From: Conidiobolus coronatus NRRL 28638
Taxonomy: Eukaryota > Entomophthoromycota > Entomophthoromycetes > Entomophthorales > Conidiobolaceae
Length of the DNA stretch: 64,000 bases
NCBI GenBank assembly: GCA_001566745.1
Contig: KQ964565.1
Location: 12,666-76,665, forward strand
Reading direction: 5' to 3'
Shown here: positions 50,200 through 59,836 of the stretch, in pieces
How positions within the stretch are numbered: the stretch's first letter is position 1
How the letters are laid out: each line of letters opens with the position of its first letter
Program-made: the position numbers and the translations under genes
Notes under the pieces: model-generated
Seen by the model: the letters and a program-made list of their open reading frames with translations, nothing else
Database searches by the model: none
Told to the model about the DNA's origin: nothing

Positions 50200-51708
50200 A
50201 TGAGTTTAATAGTAAAAAAAATTAACAGAATAAATACGGGGGGAATTCATAGATTTTTATCTGGTAAAATTGCCTCCCTCCAATTGATTTTGTTTTACAG
50301 TGATAAGGCTAAAAATAGTAGAGGCTTTGAACAATTTAAACAATTACCGCCTAAACTAATATCAACCATTAATGAAGTTTACCCTAATTCAAAACCAACA
50401 AAAATACAAAAAACTATTTTTGAGGAAATTCCTATTAGAGAAAACCTATATGCTTTATCTAGTACAGGGTCTGGTAAAACTCTTGCTTATTTAATTCCTA
50501 ATATTTTGACAATGTTACAGAATTTAAGCCCTAATCAAATATTAAAAGGTAAACAGGTTTCTATTTTAATTTTAGTACCTACTAGAGAATTAGCCTTCCA
50601 GGTTAGTAAAGAAGCTAATAAATTACTAAGATATTACCCCTTTCAAGTATTAAGCCTAGTAGGGGGGTCTGGGAGACTAGACGATACCAAGAAGGTAGTT
50701 GAAAGGAGGGTTGACTTAGTAGTAGGTACGCCAGGGCGGGTTTTAGATTTAATAACAAGTTCCCAAATTTTTCGTCATCAATTGCAATCTTGTAAAACAC
50801 TTATTCTCGACGAATGTGATCAATTATTAACCGATCCATTTTTACCAACTACAAAATCTATTATAAAAAATATTAATAATAAAACAAAATTAATGTTATT
50901 TAGTGCTACAGAAAGTAAAAAATTAAAAACAGAATTGGGCATAAAGGAAGAAAACTTTAAAATTATTAATTTAAAAGATTCTGAAGAAGTTGACAAATCA
51001 AGGATAATTTTTGAATATTTGGTGGCGCCCCATAATTTACACCATCATTTAATATATTCAATTTTAAATAGCCATAGAAATGATAAAATTATATTATTTT
51101 TGCCTACCGTAATTAGTTGTAAGCTGTTTTCGGAGTGGTTAACTTCCCTTAAATTTAATACTCTAAGCCTTCACGGACAAATGGGCCAGATAGAAAGGGC
51201 TAAAGTCTCAACAAAATTTAGAAAAGCTAGTAGTGGGGTATTAATTACAACTGATCTAAGCTCAAGAGGCATAGATTACCCAGAAGTTGATATTGTATTA
51301 CAATGGGCTATTCCAACTAGTGTTAATCAGTTCATCCATAGATCTGGCAGAACTGGGCGTATGGGAAAAACGGGTTCAAGCATTCTACTTTTAAGCCCTT
51401 ATGAAAGACAGTTCTTAAAGTTGATACGCCAACAAGCCCCTGAAATTCAATTAAAAATAATAGACGTGGCTAAAAAATACCCAAAGCCCCCAGCGCCCAA
51501 ACTTCATCGAATTAACAAAAAGCTGGACTCGATAAAACCAGGTCTAATAAAGGAATGGTATAGAGGAATGTTAAAATATTATTGGACATTACCTTCCAGT
51601 CTAGGCTTTAATAACCGTAAAGAAAGCGTTAAATTAGTTAGTAGTTGGATGATAAGCTTAGGCTTTGAAGTGCCTAAACTTAGTCGACAGTTGAAGGAAA
51701 ATCAATAG
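50200..51708 (+). CDS. DEAD-box RNA helicase, probably mitochondrial (MRH4-like)
   Basis: ATP-dependent RNA helicase, 502 residues from the ATG at 50,200. The basic, hydroxylated N-terminus (MSLIVKKINRINTGGIHRF) resembles a mitochondrial presequence, and Mrh4, which assists assembly of the large mitochondrial ribosomal subunit in yeast, is my best guess on size and order. Motifs present: Q-like PTKIQKTIF, motif I SSTGSGKT with Lys93, Ia PTRELAFQV, Ib GTPGRVLDL, motif II DECD at 204-207 (instead of DEAD), motif III SAT, motif IV-V ITTDLSSRGIDYPEVD and motif VI HRSGRTGRMG. All catalytic parts are kept. The gene is intact, intronless and very AT-rich. Confidence 0.9.
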   Translation: MSLIVKKINRINTGGIHRFLSGKIASLQLILFYSDKAKNSRGFEQFKQLPPKLISTINEVYPNSKPTKIQKTIFEEIPIRENLYALSSTGSGKTLAYLIPNILTMLQNLSPNQILKGKQVSILILVPTRELAFQVSKEANKLLRYYPFQVLSLVGGSGRLDDTKKVVERRVDLVVGTPGRVLDLITSSQIFRHQLQSCKTLILDECDQLLTDPFLPTTKSIIKNINNKTKLMLFSATESKKLKTELGIKEENFKIINLKDSEEVDKSRIIFEYLVAPHNLHHHLIYSILNSHRNDKIILFLPTVISCKLFSEWLTSLKFNTLSLHGQMGQIERAKVSTKFRKASSGVLITTDLSSRGIDYPEVDIVLQWAIPTSVNQFIHRSGRTGRMGKTGSSILLLSPYERQFLKLIRQQAPEIQLKIIDVAKKYPKPPAPKLHRINKKLDSIKPGLIKEWYRGMLKYYWTLPSSLGFNNRKESVKLVSSWMISLGFEVPKLSRQLKENQ

Positions 51709-51962
51709 GAAAACATCTTCAACGATTGTGTGGCCGAGGCGTGCAGCATGCGCCATTATTGCTGGGATATTTTAATATCTCAAAAGTTTCTTCTGGGAAG
51801 CCGTTCCCCAGTGATAGCAAATAAGCTGTAATGTGTCAGATGTTGAAGATCTATTTTACACTTTTCCTACAGATTTGATAAACTAATTTGTGTTCCGACA
51901 ATATATTTGTACAATATATTTGTAGACTGATAGTGCATTAAAAACGAAGTATTCTCTAATAA
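51709..51962. other. Short intergenic region with a 13-bp duplication
   Basis: No gene. acaatatatttgt is directly duplicated at 51,898-51,910 and 51,911-51,923. Confidence 0.6.
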
Positions 51963-52422
51963 CTATACCACTAGTGTTATTTCCTTGCCTTCTGCTAATT
52001 TTTTGAGTATGGCAACCCATTTTGAGTTTGATAACATTTTATTAGTAAATTCAAATTTAACTTTCCAGCTAAAGTCAGAAAAGATTTGGAACCTTTGAAA
52101 ATATTTACCCGCCAATTCCACGTCGCCATTGAAAAACTTAGTATGTATATTGTAAAAAGCAAAGTCGGGGGTGAAACCACTCATATCGGAATGGGATACA
52201 CCAACTATAAGTTGATACAGGGCTAACAACACAGCATGCATGTTTTTTATAAACATTGCTATAGTTACCAGGCATTGCGAGGTTGTTTGACGTCTTTAAT
52301 ACATTTGGACGAGCAGTATTCTGGTTTTGGCGTTTAGCTCTAAATCTTATACTCTCGTTGGTTCTATTGCCTTCTTCATCCATAAATAGTTGCACGTTTT
52401 TCTCAAAGGGTGGAAAATACAT
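51963..52422 (-). pseudogene. Unrecognised ORF pair with a frameshift
   Basis: An upstream frame with ATG at 52,422 (MYFPPFEKNVQLFMDEEG, ESIRFRAKRQNQNTARPN) gives way near 52,260 to a second frame, also opening with ATG, that continues as HAVLLALYQLIVGVSHSDMS and GDVELAGKYFQRFQIFSDF to the stop at 51,963. Each frame is uninformative beyond the junction, so this is probably one protein of about 150 residues with a break. Coding-like pieces (DGYMISDNNVILSKLTRRD) continue further upstream to about 52,560. No family recognised; a beta-rich structural or virus-like protein is conceivable but unsupported. Confidence 0.35.
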
Positions 52423-53128
52423 TGAGTTAAGGTTATTCTCGAGCTTCAGCGTTGCAGTCTGTGATATTTTACCAACTTCTATATTATATCATCCCTTCTT
52501 GTCAACTTTGAAAGAATTACATTATTGTCAGAAATCATATACCCGTCGTTGTGCATCTCTGGAAGCGCAACCATCAAAACGTCTCTCTCCCCCTACTTAC
52601 GTTGCAAACTGGAGTAGTAGTAAGCAAATGTTACGGATTCTGCAGGTTACTGTTGAGAGAGATTACTGGTAAGATGAAGTATGAACTTTAAAAACTTACT
52701 GTTATAGATAAAGATAGCAGTAGCATTTTATGTGGTAAAATACGTATGAAGGGTGCAACCCTCAGTTAGGGTAAAGCACTTAGAGGATGGTGGAATGGGA
52801 TTATGGGACTATAGGACATTGTACAAAAAAAAATCTACTTTAAACGGGCCAAGAACATTATCTCCCAAATTCGAAACAATCAAAAATTACTTGGATGTTT
52901 TGATAATAACCAGCCATCAAATCTAATGTTGATAAATGATTTCCTTTATTAGGGTATATAATGTAAAATTAGGTTTAAAATGCCAAATCCAAAGGCTTAG
53001 TAGCCTGACTAACTATAAAGTAGACACATATAAGAAATTGATTAGTTTTATAACTTTTAAATAATTTAAGCATATTTAAATTTAACATATTTACCCAATT
53101 TTAACTTTAGTTAAGCATAGTTACAGTC
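52423..53128. other. Intergenic region before the Egt1-like gene
   Basis: The plus-strand open stretch at 52,283-52,672 mirrors the minus-strand coding-like sequence and I take it as non-coding. From 52,700 onward there is only AT-rich sequence, including the probable promoter of the next gene. Confidence 0.4.
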
Positions 53129-55432
53129 ATGGTTTTAGACCAATATCAAGAAGTATGTCAAATGCCTAATATTTCATTTTCGAAAAAGGACCTCAAAGTA
53201 AAATATCCAGTCTCCGAAGATAAGTTAGCCACTTCCCTACCAGCAATTTTGTCTCAAATTCTCGGTAGAGCAGAGGATCTAGCTTTCTCACGCTATTCAC
53301 AACAAGTTGCAAACCTTATTTTAGACCACTCGGTTGTATATGAAATTGGCTACACTAGTGAACTTTTTACGAAGGTAATCGTTGACAAATTGAAAAGTAG
53401 CGGTAAAACTGTCGAGTACTACTCCTCATCTGAGCTTATCACCACTCCAAAAGCGGGCTGTACAAATAACGATTTGAAGCGACAACAAGGTGGTGTTGCA
53501 GGAGCTGCTGCGGATACCCTTCATAAAGTATCTGTTCAGAATTACCCCCCCAAGTACGAAAGTTCTATTAAAGGGCAAATTCAATGTGCCCTCAATGAAC
53601 ATACTAGCGCTCCCAAAGTAATAATATTAGCAAGATGCTTAGTTAACATTATCCCCAGCATTGAATTGCTACAATTATTAAAGTATGTAAACCAAAAGTT
53701 GAAAGTAGGAGATAGGTTAATTGTAAACTTCAACCTCAATCCCGATAAGCTTCCCTGCTCTAAATTTCAGCTGATCGAAGAACTAAACAAGTACTTCCCA
53801 CAGCTTTTAGCCTCTGATGAAATTACACTTGAATGGAGCCTGTATCGCAGTGGAAGCGATTTTAAAGCATTAAATGATTTTCCTCGAAAACTGACCTTAT
53901 TTTTTAAAACTTCAACTTCTGAGACCAGAAGCTCCCAAAACGCTTTGGAGGAAAAGAATATTACTTTTTTGCACCCAATTAATATACTAGAATCGTACAA
54001 AGGATTTTCTGAAATGATGTCTACTTGCGAATTCTGCCCAGGCCCAAACTATATCGCCAATAACAAAGATTCCAAAATCGTCATTGCTTCATTCTACAAG
54101 CCAGAGTTCTATTTCTTGCCTAAGCACCTCGCCCCCAATAAGCCAACGCCGGGTTTGAACTCTTGGAATCAGCTATTTAAAGCTTGGGACTATGTCACGG
54201 GCCAAATGATTACCCCAAATATGCGCTTGGAACAGCCTATCTCTCTACGCCACCCGTTCATATTTTATTTTGGGCACATTCCTGCCTTTTTAGACATTCA
54301 AATATCCAGACATTTCCAACAGCCATATACCGAACCAAGTTACTATGTTAATATTTTTGAGCGCGGTATTGATCCCGACGTTGATGACCCTACCAAGTGC
54401 CACGATCACTCAGAAGTACCTAAAGACTGGCCTAAGTACGAAGATATTATGGATTACGATGCTAGAGTGAGGGAGCGTTTAAACAATATTTTGAAGAACG
54501 AGTCCTTGACAGCTCGCCTAGGAAGAGTATTGTTTATATCATTTGAGCACCAAGCAATGCACTTGGAAACTTTGATGTACATGCTCATTCAATCAAACAG
54601 TTTCACCGCAGTCCCAAAACAATTGACCATGTTTAACAATTTTGAACAAAGGCCACTGAGCCCATCTCCGTGGATCCAAGTTGAGGGGGGAAGTTTAAGC
54701 TTAGGGCATGACGATGATGAAAATGAAGACCACCAAAATGGGTACTTTGATATTCGCGAATATGGATGGGATAATGAGACTCCGTCAAGACAAGCTGTGG
54801 TTAAACCATTCATGATTCAATCCCGTCCGGTAACAAATATTGAATTTTTCGAATTTATCAAATGTAATCCAGGCAAACCTATTCCAGCGTTGTGGACCCC
54901 AGAGCCGGCAAACAGATTTGGGTACAAAGTCAGAACTTTCCACGGCGCCCTTCCATTTGAACAGTGTATAAACTGGCCTGTTCAAGTGTGCTACAGAGAT
55001 ATTCTATCCTACTTTGAATGGAAGGGAGACGGTTCAAGGTTGCCGACAGAAGAGGAACTAGCATTCTGCGACCAAAATTACTACAAGCTCAATAAGCAAT
55101 TAAATCCCAATAGCCAGTATCTCCCCTCTACCCATCGAGAGAACGTCGGGCTTAAACACTGGACCCCCACAGCAGTAACCAATGACAGCTTTAACCTTAT
55201 GGAAACCTTATGGGAATGGACAGGTTCATTTCTTGGGCCATATCCAGGATACCACCCTAGCGAACTTTACCCAGGTTACTCTTACGATTTCCACGACGAG
55301 AAGCATTTAGTAGTGCTCGGGGGCAGCTATTTGAGCAACCCTTGGTTTGCTAAGCGTATTACCTTTAGAAACTGGTTCCACGAAGGATACCCCTATGCTT
55401 TTATTGGCTTTAGAGCGGTAAAAGATATTTAA
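53129..55432 (+). CDS. Egt1-like ergothioneine biosynthesis protein with a degenerate methyltransferase domain
   Basis: Fungal Egt1 joins an N-terminal SAM-dependent histidine trimethylase (EgtD-like) to a non-haem iron sulfoxide synthase (EgtB-like). In this 767-residue protein the C-terminal half is well kept: RHPFIFYFGHIPAFLDIQ, NIFERGIDPDVDDPTKCHDH, the iron site FEHQAMHLE with His474, His478 and Glu480, WIQVEGGSLSLG, and the FGE-type end (LPTEEELAFC, LMETLWEWTGS, LGGSYLSNPWF, YAFIGFRAVKD). The N-terminal half keeps the length and partial order but has lost the signatures: where Egt1 has ELGSG it has VVYEIGYTSELF (72-76), and the LWLGSSIGNF strand is IILARCLVNII. SAM binding is therefore doubtful. 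The frame is intact, so it is under selection, possibly as a partner to a separate methylase or for another thiol-histidine reaction. It converges with threonine aldolase, 37 bases apart. Confidence 0.85.
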   Translation: MVLDQYQEVCQMPNISFSKKDLKVKYPVSEDKLATSLPAILSQILGRAEDLAFSRYSQQVANLILDHSVVYEIGYTSELFTKVIVDKLKSSGKTVEYYSSSELITTPKAGCTNNDLKRQQGGVAGAAADTLHKVSVQNYPPKYESSIKGQIQCALNEHTSAPKVIILARCLVNIIPSIELLQLLKYVNQKLKVGDRLIVNFNLNPDKLPCSKFQLIEELNKYFPQLLASDEITLEWSLYRSGSDFKALNDFPRKLTLFFKTSTSETRSSQNALEEKNITFLHPINILESYKGFSEMMSTCEFCPGPNYIANNKDSKIVIASFYKPEFYFLPKHLAPNKPTPGLNSWNQLFKAWDYVTGQMITPNMRLEQPISLRHPFIFYFGHIPAFLDIQISRHFQQPYTEPSYYVNIFERGIDPDVDDPTKCHDHSEVPKDWPKYEDIMDYDARVRERLNNILKNESLTARLGRVLFISFEHQAMHLETLMYMLIQSNSFTAVPKQLTMFNNFEQRPLSPSPWIQVEGGSLSLGHDDDENEDHQNGYFDIREYGWDNETPSRQAVVKPFMIQSRPVTNIEFFEFIKCNPGKPIPALWTPEPANRFGYKVRTFHGALPFEQCINWPVQVCYRDILSYFEWKGDGSRLPTEEELAFCDQNYYKLNKQLNPNSQYLPSTHRENVGLKHWTPTAVTNDSFNLMETLWEWTGSFLGPYPGYHPSELYPGYSYDFHDEKHLVVLGGSYLSNPWFAKRITFRNWFHEGYPYAFIGFRAVKDI

Positions 55433-55469
55433 AACTACAAAGAATTATTCTTTAATTCAATGAACAAAG

Positions 55470-56549
55470 TCAACTGGCGATTTTCTTAATTGCTATATAA
55501 ACTCTGTCTACTACGTTATGGGGCAACTGATAATGAAAAACTAGTCTAATAGTGCAACCCCCATAACTATAGCACAAAATTCCTTCTTCCTGTAATCGTT
55601 TAGCAACTAAATCGCCTGATATTTGGTAATTTTTAAAGTTTACAAATAGCATATTTGTATCAGGTGGGTAGTCGAATGTCAATTTTAATTGTTGTAGTTT
55701 ACCAGCTAATTCGCCTACTCTTTGATGGTCCTTATTTAATAAGGGCTGATTATTCTCCAAGCAGTAATCCACAGCCTTCGCCAGCATCCCGCTTTGTCTC
55801 CATCCTCCACCAACCATCTTTCTGAACTGCTTGGATTTTTTGATTAGCTCGTCACTGCCTAATATTATTGAACCAATAGGAGCACCTAATCCTTTTGAAA
55901 AGCACAAAGAAACACTATCAAATAATTCACAATATCTTTTCAAGGGTATATTCTCTTTGATACTAGCATTCCACAATCTTGCGCCATCCAAGTGTAAGTG
56001 AATTTTAGCTTGTTTACAGTAATTACTAATCTTTTTTAATTCTTCAATATTAAAAAGCGAACCATTTAAGGTATTCTCTAAACTAATCAATTTTGTAGGA
56101 GCCAAGTGTGCATCACATTCGTCCAGCCGGATATGCTCCAGAATATCAGCTAGTGTTAAATAATTAGTACTTTTAGGGTTAACTGGTATTGTCAAGGCTT
56201 GGGAAATATGACTTAATGCATTTGATTCGTATTGATAAATATGACTTCTATAGTCGCAAATAATAGAGTAAGGGGGTTGTTTTAAAGCTGATCTGATACC
56301 CAGCTGGTTAGACATTGTCCCCGAAGCGCAGAATAAACCACTTTTCATTCCTGTTAACTTGCTTAGTTTATTCTCGAGTTCAATACTGTCCTCATCCTCT
56401 CCCAAAACATTATCCCCCGGTGAAGCATTTTTCATAAAGTTTAACATATCAGCGGTTGGTTTAGTGATGGTATCACTTCTCAAATCTAAAAATTCTCTAT
56501 TAAAAGATTTTTTAACTAATTTATAGTTTAACAAATTTGAATGTTTCAT
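55470..56549 (-). CDS. GLY1: L-threonine aldolase (GLY1-type)
   Basis: PLP enzyme splitting L-threonine/allo-threonine into glycine and acetaldehyde; cytosolic glycine source. The 359 residues fit the fungal/bacterial low-specificity enzymes. Visible parts: LDLRSDTITKPTADML, GDNVLGEDEDSIELENKL, GLFCASGTMSNQLGIRSAL, HLHLDGARLWNASIKE with Asp188 (PLP pyridine N) and the Schiff-base lysine Lys219 in LCFSKGLGAPIGSIILG, then RKMVGGGWRQSGMLA. ATG is supported by stops upstream; a second, downstream Met also exists. Intact and intronless. It lies tail to tail with the Egt1-like gene. Confidence 0.95.
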   Translation of the reverse strand: MKHSNLLNYKLVKKSFNREFLDLRSDTITKPTADMLNFMKNASPGDNVLGEDEDSIELENKLSKLTGMKSGLFCASGTMSNQLGIRSALKQPPYSIICDYRSHIYQYESNALSHISQALTIPVNPKSTNYLTLADILEHIRLDECDAHLAPTKLISLENTLNGSLFNIEELKKISNYCKQAKIHLHLDGARLWNASIKENIPLKRYCELFDSVSLCFSKGLGAPIGSIILGSDELIKKSKQFRKMVGGGWRQSGMLAKAVDYCLENNQPLLNKDHQRVGELAGKLQQLKLTFDYPPDTNMLFVNFKNYQISGDLVAKRLQEEGILCYSYGGCTIRLVFHYQLPHNVVDRVYIAIKKIAS

Positions 56550-57083
56550 ATTTTATCTTTCATATTTTTACAAAAAAATCAAATTAACCGGTAGACAATG
56601 TATTCCTAAAATTGTACGATGTCACAATGTAAGAGGTAGATGTGTTAGTTTTAGAGTTTGAAAGCTTAATTGCCACTTAAGGAAAAAGATCTTTGTATAG
56701 CTATTATATTCTGATCGAGCCCAGCCAACATTGCTGCATACTCGGAATGCAAAACAAATGAGGAAGTACAAAAACCATTTTTTTTATTGTGTTTCTTTTT
56801 TGACATAATAGAACTTTTTATTTTTAGTTAATCTAGAGATTGATGTAAATACTTTTAAAACCTCAAACAGCTTCAAAATTAACAGACATGTATAACCGTG
56901 AGTTATTAGTAGTACAACCTCTCACCTTGAACACACCAAGCACTAGCTCTGTTTTGTTTTTCAAATAGAATAATTGAATAAAATATCAATATTAATTATA
57001 TTAAGGTCACTGCTATTAATTTATTTAAACTGAATAGAATAATCAAACTACCCACTACCCGAAACACTAAAAGTCTAGCCCCA
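56550..57083. other. Divergent promoter region of threonine aldolase and the hydrolase gene
   Basis: 530 bases without coding sequence between two divergent genes, AT-rich, with T-rich runs at about 56,775-56,825. No motif identified. Confidence 0.5.
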
Positions 57084-58208
57084 ATGTTAGGATTTTCAAA
57101 ATGGTACTGGCCTACCTCCTACGAAAAGGCTGAAGCCTCAGAGCATTCCTTATTAAACTATACCCACCTCATGGGTAGCAAGTCCAAAGAAGTAAAGCTA
57201 GAGAGAGTAGAAATTGAAAAGGACAAGTTTATCAACACTTTATCCTTTAACAATACTAAAAATAATGGAGATCAGAAAAAAACTTTAGTAATGACGCACG
57301 GCTTCGGTGTTGGCTTGGGGATTTTCTATAAGAATTACGACGCCATTAGCGAGGTTGAAGGCTATAAAACATACTCAATAGATTGGCTTGGCATGGGTAG
57401 AAGCTCCAGACCCCCTTTTGCTCTTAGACCAAAATGTGGGCAAAGCCAAGATGAGCACATCGCAGAGGCAGAAGATTTTTTCGTAGAAAGCCTGGAGAAA
57501 TGGCGTGAACGGCAAAATATAGAAAAAATGACACTATTGGGACATAGTTTAGGTGGGTATCTTTCAACCGTATATGCGTTAAAATACCCCAGGCGTGTCG
57601 AAAAATTAATTTTAGTCTCTCCCGTCGGTATCCCAAAGAGCCCATACTTAAAGGGTGCACAAAGCCAAACAGAGCTGGAACAGCTTGAAGTTATTAACAA
57701 CGAAGGTAATATCGACAACCCACTTCAGACCATTAATCGCGAAGTTAGACCACCTCTACAGATACCCAGCTGGATAAAATATCTTTGGGAGCGTAATTAT
57801 ACCCCACAATGGATCATTCGCCTAGCTGGACCTTATGGGCCTGAACTCGTCGGTAAGTATGTCTTCAGGAGGTTCACCCATCTCCAAGATCAAGAGCAAC
57901 ATAATCTCAGAGACTACATCTATCACATTGCTAGTATGTCTGGATCTGGTGAATATGCGTTCGGAACAATTTTATCAGTAGGCGCATTCGCATGCAAACC
58001 GTTGATAAGCCGATTTAACAAACTCACAGTACCCACTTTTTTCATCTATGGCGATTGTGATTGGATGGACCACACCCATGCCCTCAAAGCACAGCATCTC
58101 ATCAAAGCCAAATCAGAAGTGTATCTGGTTCCAAATGCAGGCCATCAGCTTTTCTTAGAGAATCCTGGATTCTTCAACGATGTTCTGCAGAGAATATTGA
58201 AAGCTTAA
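57084..58208 (+). CDS. Alpha/beta hydrolase of the ABHD4/5 - Cld1/Ict1 group
   Basis: Lipid-active alpha/beta hydrolase, 374 residues with ATG. In yeast the group contains the mitochondrial cardiolipin deacylase Cld1 and the lysophosphatidate acyltransferase Ict1. Catalytic elements visible: nucleophile Ser155 in LLGHSLGGYLSTVYALKYP, acid Asp324/Asp326 in FIYGDCDWMDH, and His354 in GHQLFLENP. The oxyanion region is MTHGFGVGLGIFYKN and the family-typical DWLGMGRSSRPPF follows. The HxxxxD acyltransferase motif of CGI-58/Ict1 (H....D) is here HQLFLEN, without the Asp, favouring a hydrolase over an acyltransferase. The first residues do not form a strong presequence. It converges with the FAD oxidoreductase. 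Intact. Confidence 0.9.
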   Translation: MLGFSKWYWPTSYEKAEASEHSLLNYTHLMGSKSKEVKLERVEIEKDKFINTLSFNNTKNNGDQKKTLVMTHGFGVGLGIFYKNYDAISEVEGYKTYSIDWLGMGRSSRPPFALRPKCGQSQDEHIAEAEDFFVESLEKWRERQNIEKMTLLGHSLGGYLSTVYALKYPRRVEKLILVSPVGIPKSPYLKGAQSQTELEQLEVINNEGNIDNPLQTINREVRPPLQIPSWIKYLWERNYTPQWIIRLAGPYGPELVGKYVFRRFTHLQDQEQHNLRDYIYHIASMSGSGEYAFGTILSVGAFACKPLISRFNKLTVPTFFIYGDCDWMDHTHALKAQHLIKAKSEVYLVPNAGHQLFLENPGFFNDVLQRILKA

Positions 58209-58331
58209 TCAAACCAGCCGAGCGCTCTTTTATTTTTGGCTTTTCTGCATTGGACGTAGTTTGCTTGATTCTCAAAAAGAGTAATTTCAAAAATATTTTA
58301 TCGGAAATTGTAAATTCTTTAATACAACTCG
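58209..58331. terminator. Shared 3' region of two convergent genes
   Basis: The 123 bases between the stop codons of the hydrolase and the FAD oxidoreductase must serve both 3' ends. No single signal such as AATAAA is unambiguous. Confidence 0.3.
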
Positions 58332-59771
58332 TTACACCCCGACCCAATTCTTAAATTCTGGAGATAATGCTGAATATAAAAATATGGCGCATAGATGTAA
58401 CAACCAGACCACGAGTCTAAAAAACCTGCGGTGTAAAGCATTATTAACCGCCCTAATGCATCTAGCATCGGCTACTTCGAATGGGCAGCTTGCCCCCAAA
58501 TTTTTAGCAGCTACTAAGCCACTTGAGAAGCCATCTTCGTGGAATGCGAATTTTGTCCAGGCCCCTATTATTTGAATTTGGCTATCGTTGCTCAAGTTGT
58601 GTTCAGGAAGTCTTTCTTGGACCCTAAGCAAATTTAAATCCATATTCACGTGTTCATACACATACTCTGAGTAGATCTTATTAGGGCGTGGCTCAATATA
58701 AGGATTTACAGTTACGAATACATCCCCGTAAGTTTCGGTATCAACAGATTGCAGCAAATTCATCCAATATGTTAACGTTAATTCTTTGACATTGTCTTTA
58801 TCAGATCTGCACATATAATTCCACGCGCTCCAAACATTCCTACGGATAGGCATTAAATTGTCATCTGAATGAACCACAACTCTATTCTTAGAAAACCCGA
58901 TGTCTTGGAGTAAATCTAACTCACTTAGAATTTCTAAAGTTTCATTAGCATGGCATGCGAAAATAACTTTATCAAATTGGTAACTATTGCCATGACTATC
59001 CGTCAATTCTAGCTTATTGCCCGTTTTTTCATTGTTCCACCTCCTCAGTTTGGTTACCGTAGTATTCAGTTTTGTATCTTTTAATCGTCGGATAACCTTA
59101 TCTACATAAGTTTTGCTTCCGCCTTTAATAGTATACCAGTTAGGTCGATTAACGAAATTTAATAACCCGTGGTTGTAAAAGAACAAGATCAAAGTTCTAG
59201 CCGGAAACTCTAAATCACATCTGGATTCGGGTGTTGACCAAATGCTGCTTACCATAGGCAGCAAATAATTGTTCCTAAAGCTGTCACTATACGCGTAGTA
59301 CCTCAAATACTCACCTATGCTCCATTCAAACTGAGCGTCGCTGGGCTTTAGCTCCAGAAAACTAGGCGACAAAATATTGAATCTGATAACATCCATAATC
59401 ATCTTGTAGAAGTCTAAGTTTGTTAAATTGTCTGTCTGTGCAAAGAGGGTCTTTAGGTTTGTGCCGGCCCACTCCAACTTACCAAAGTCTCTACTAAAAG
59501 CAAAATTCATCTTACTAGGTATTATCTCAATATTTTCCCATTCTAAAAATTTGTTGAAATTGGGATAGTTGAACTTATTAAAGACAATAAAGCCAGAGTC
59601 GACAGATACAGTATTTTCTGGCTCATTAGGAGGGTGATAGTCTATAGTGTGGGCGTGGCCACCAAAATAATAATTCTTTTCAAACAAGGTGATGTCATAC
59701 TCATCGGACTGGCTAAGTGCCCAGCATGCCCCCAACCCGGCACTTCCTGACCCTACAACTGCTACCTTCAT
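58332..59771 (-). CDS. FAD-dependent amine-oxidase-like oxidoreductase
   Basis: 479 residues with ATG. The N-terminus is a textbook dinucleotide-binding fold: VAVVGSGSAGLGACWAL with Gly7-x-Gly9-x-x-Gly12, followed by the acidic end of strand 2 (ITLFEKNYYFGGHAHTID). VDSGFIVFNKFNYPNF and the late FAD contacts QIIGAWTKFAFHEDGFSSGL are typical of the conserved flavoprotein group found in bacteria, plants and fungi (often annotated NAD(P)/FAD-dependent oxidoreductase), which in bacteria neighbours cyclopropane fatty-acid synthase genes. The substrate is unknown. A C-terminal hydrophobic helix (RLVVWLLHLCAIFLY) suggests membrane association. It lies 65 bases downstream of Top3 on the same strand. 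Intact. Confidence 0.88.
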   Translation of the reverse strand: MKVAVVGSGSAGLGACWALSQSDEYDITLFEKNYYFGGHAHTIDYHPPNEPENTVSVDSGFIVFNKFNYPNFNKFLEWENIEIIPSKMNFAFSRDFGKLEWAGTNLKTLFAQTDNLTNLDFYKMIMDVIRFNILSPSFLELKPSDAQFEWSIGEYLRYYAYSDSFRNNYLLPMVSSIWSTPESRCDLEFPARTLILFFYNHGLLNFVNRPNWYTIKGGSKTYVDKVIRRLKDTKLNTTVTKLRRWNNEKTGNKLELTDSHGNSYQFDKVIFACHANETLEILSELDLLQDIGFSKNRVVVHSDDNLMPIRRNVWSAWNYMCRSDKDNVKELTLTYWMNLLQSVDTETYGDVFVTVNPYIEPRPNKIYSEYVYEHVNMDLNLLRVQERLPEHNLSNDSQIQIIGAWTKFAFHEDGFSSGLVAAKNLGASCPFEVADARCIRAVNNALHRRFFRLVVWLLHLCAIFLYSALSPEFKNWVGV

Positions 59772-59836
59772 GCTATATTTTTAGATATATTTACCTTTAA
59801 AAATTACAGTTTTTATTTTATAACAAAAAAAAGAAT

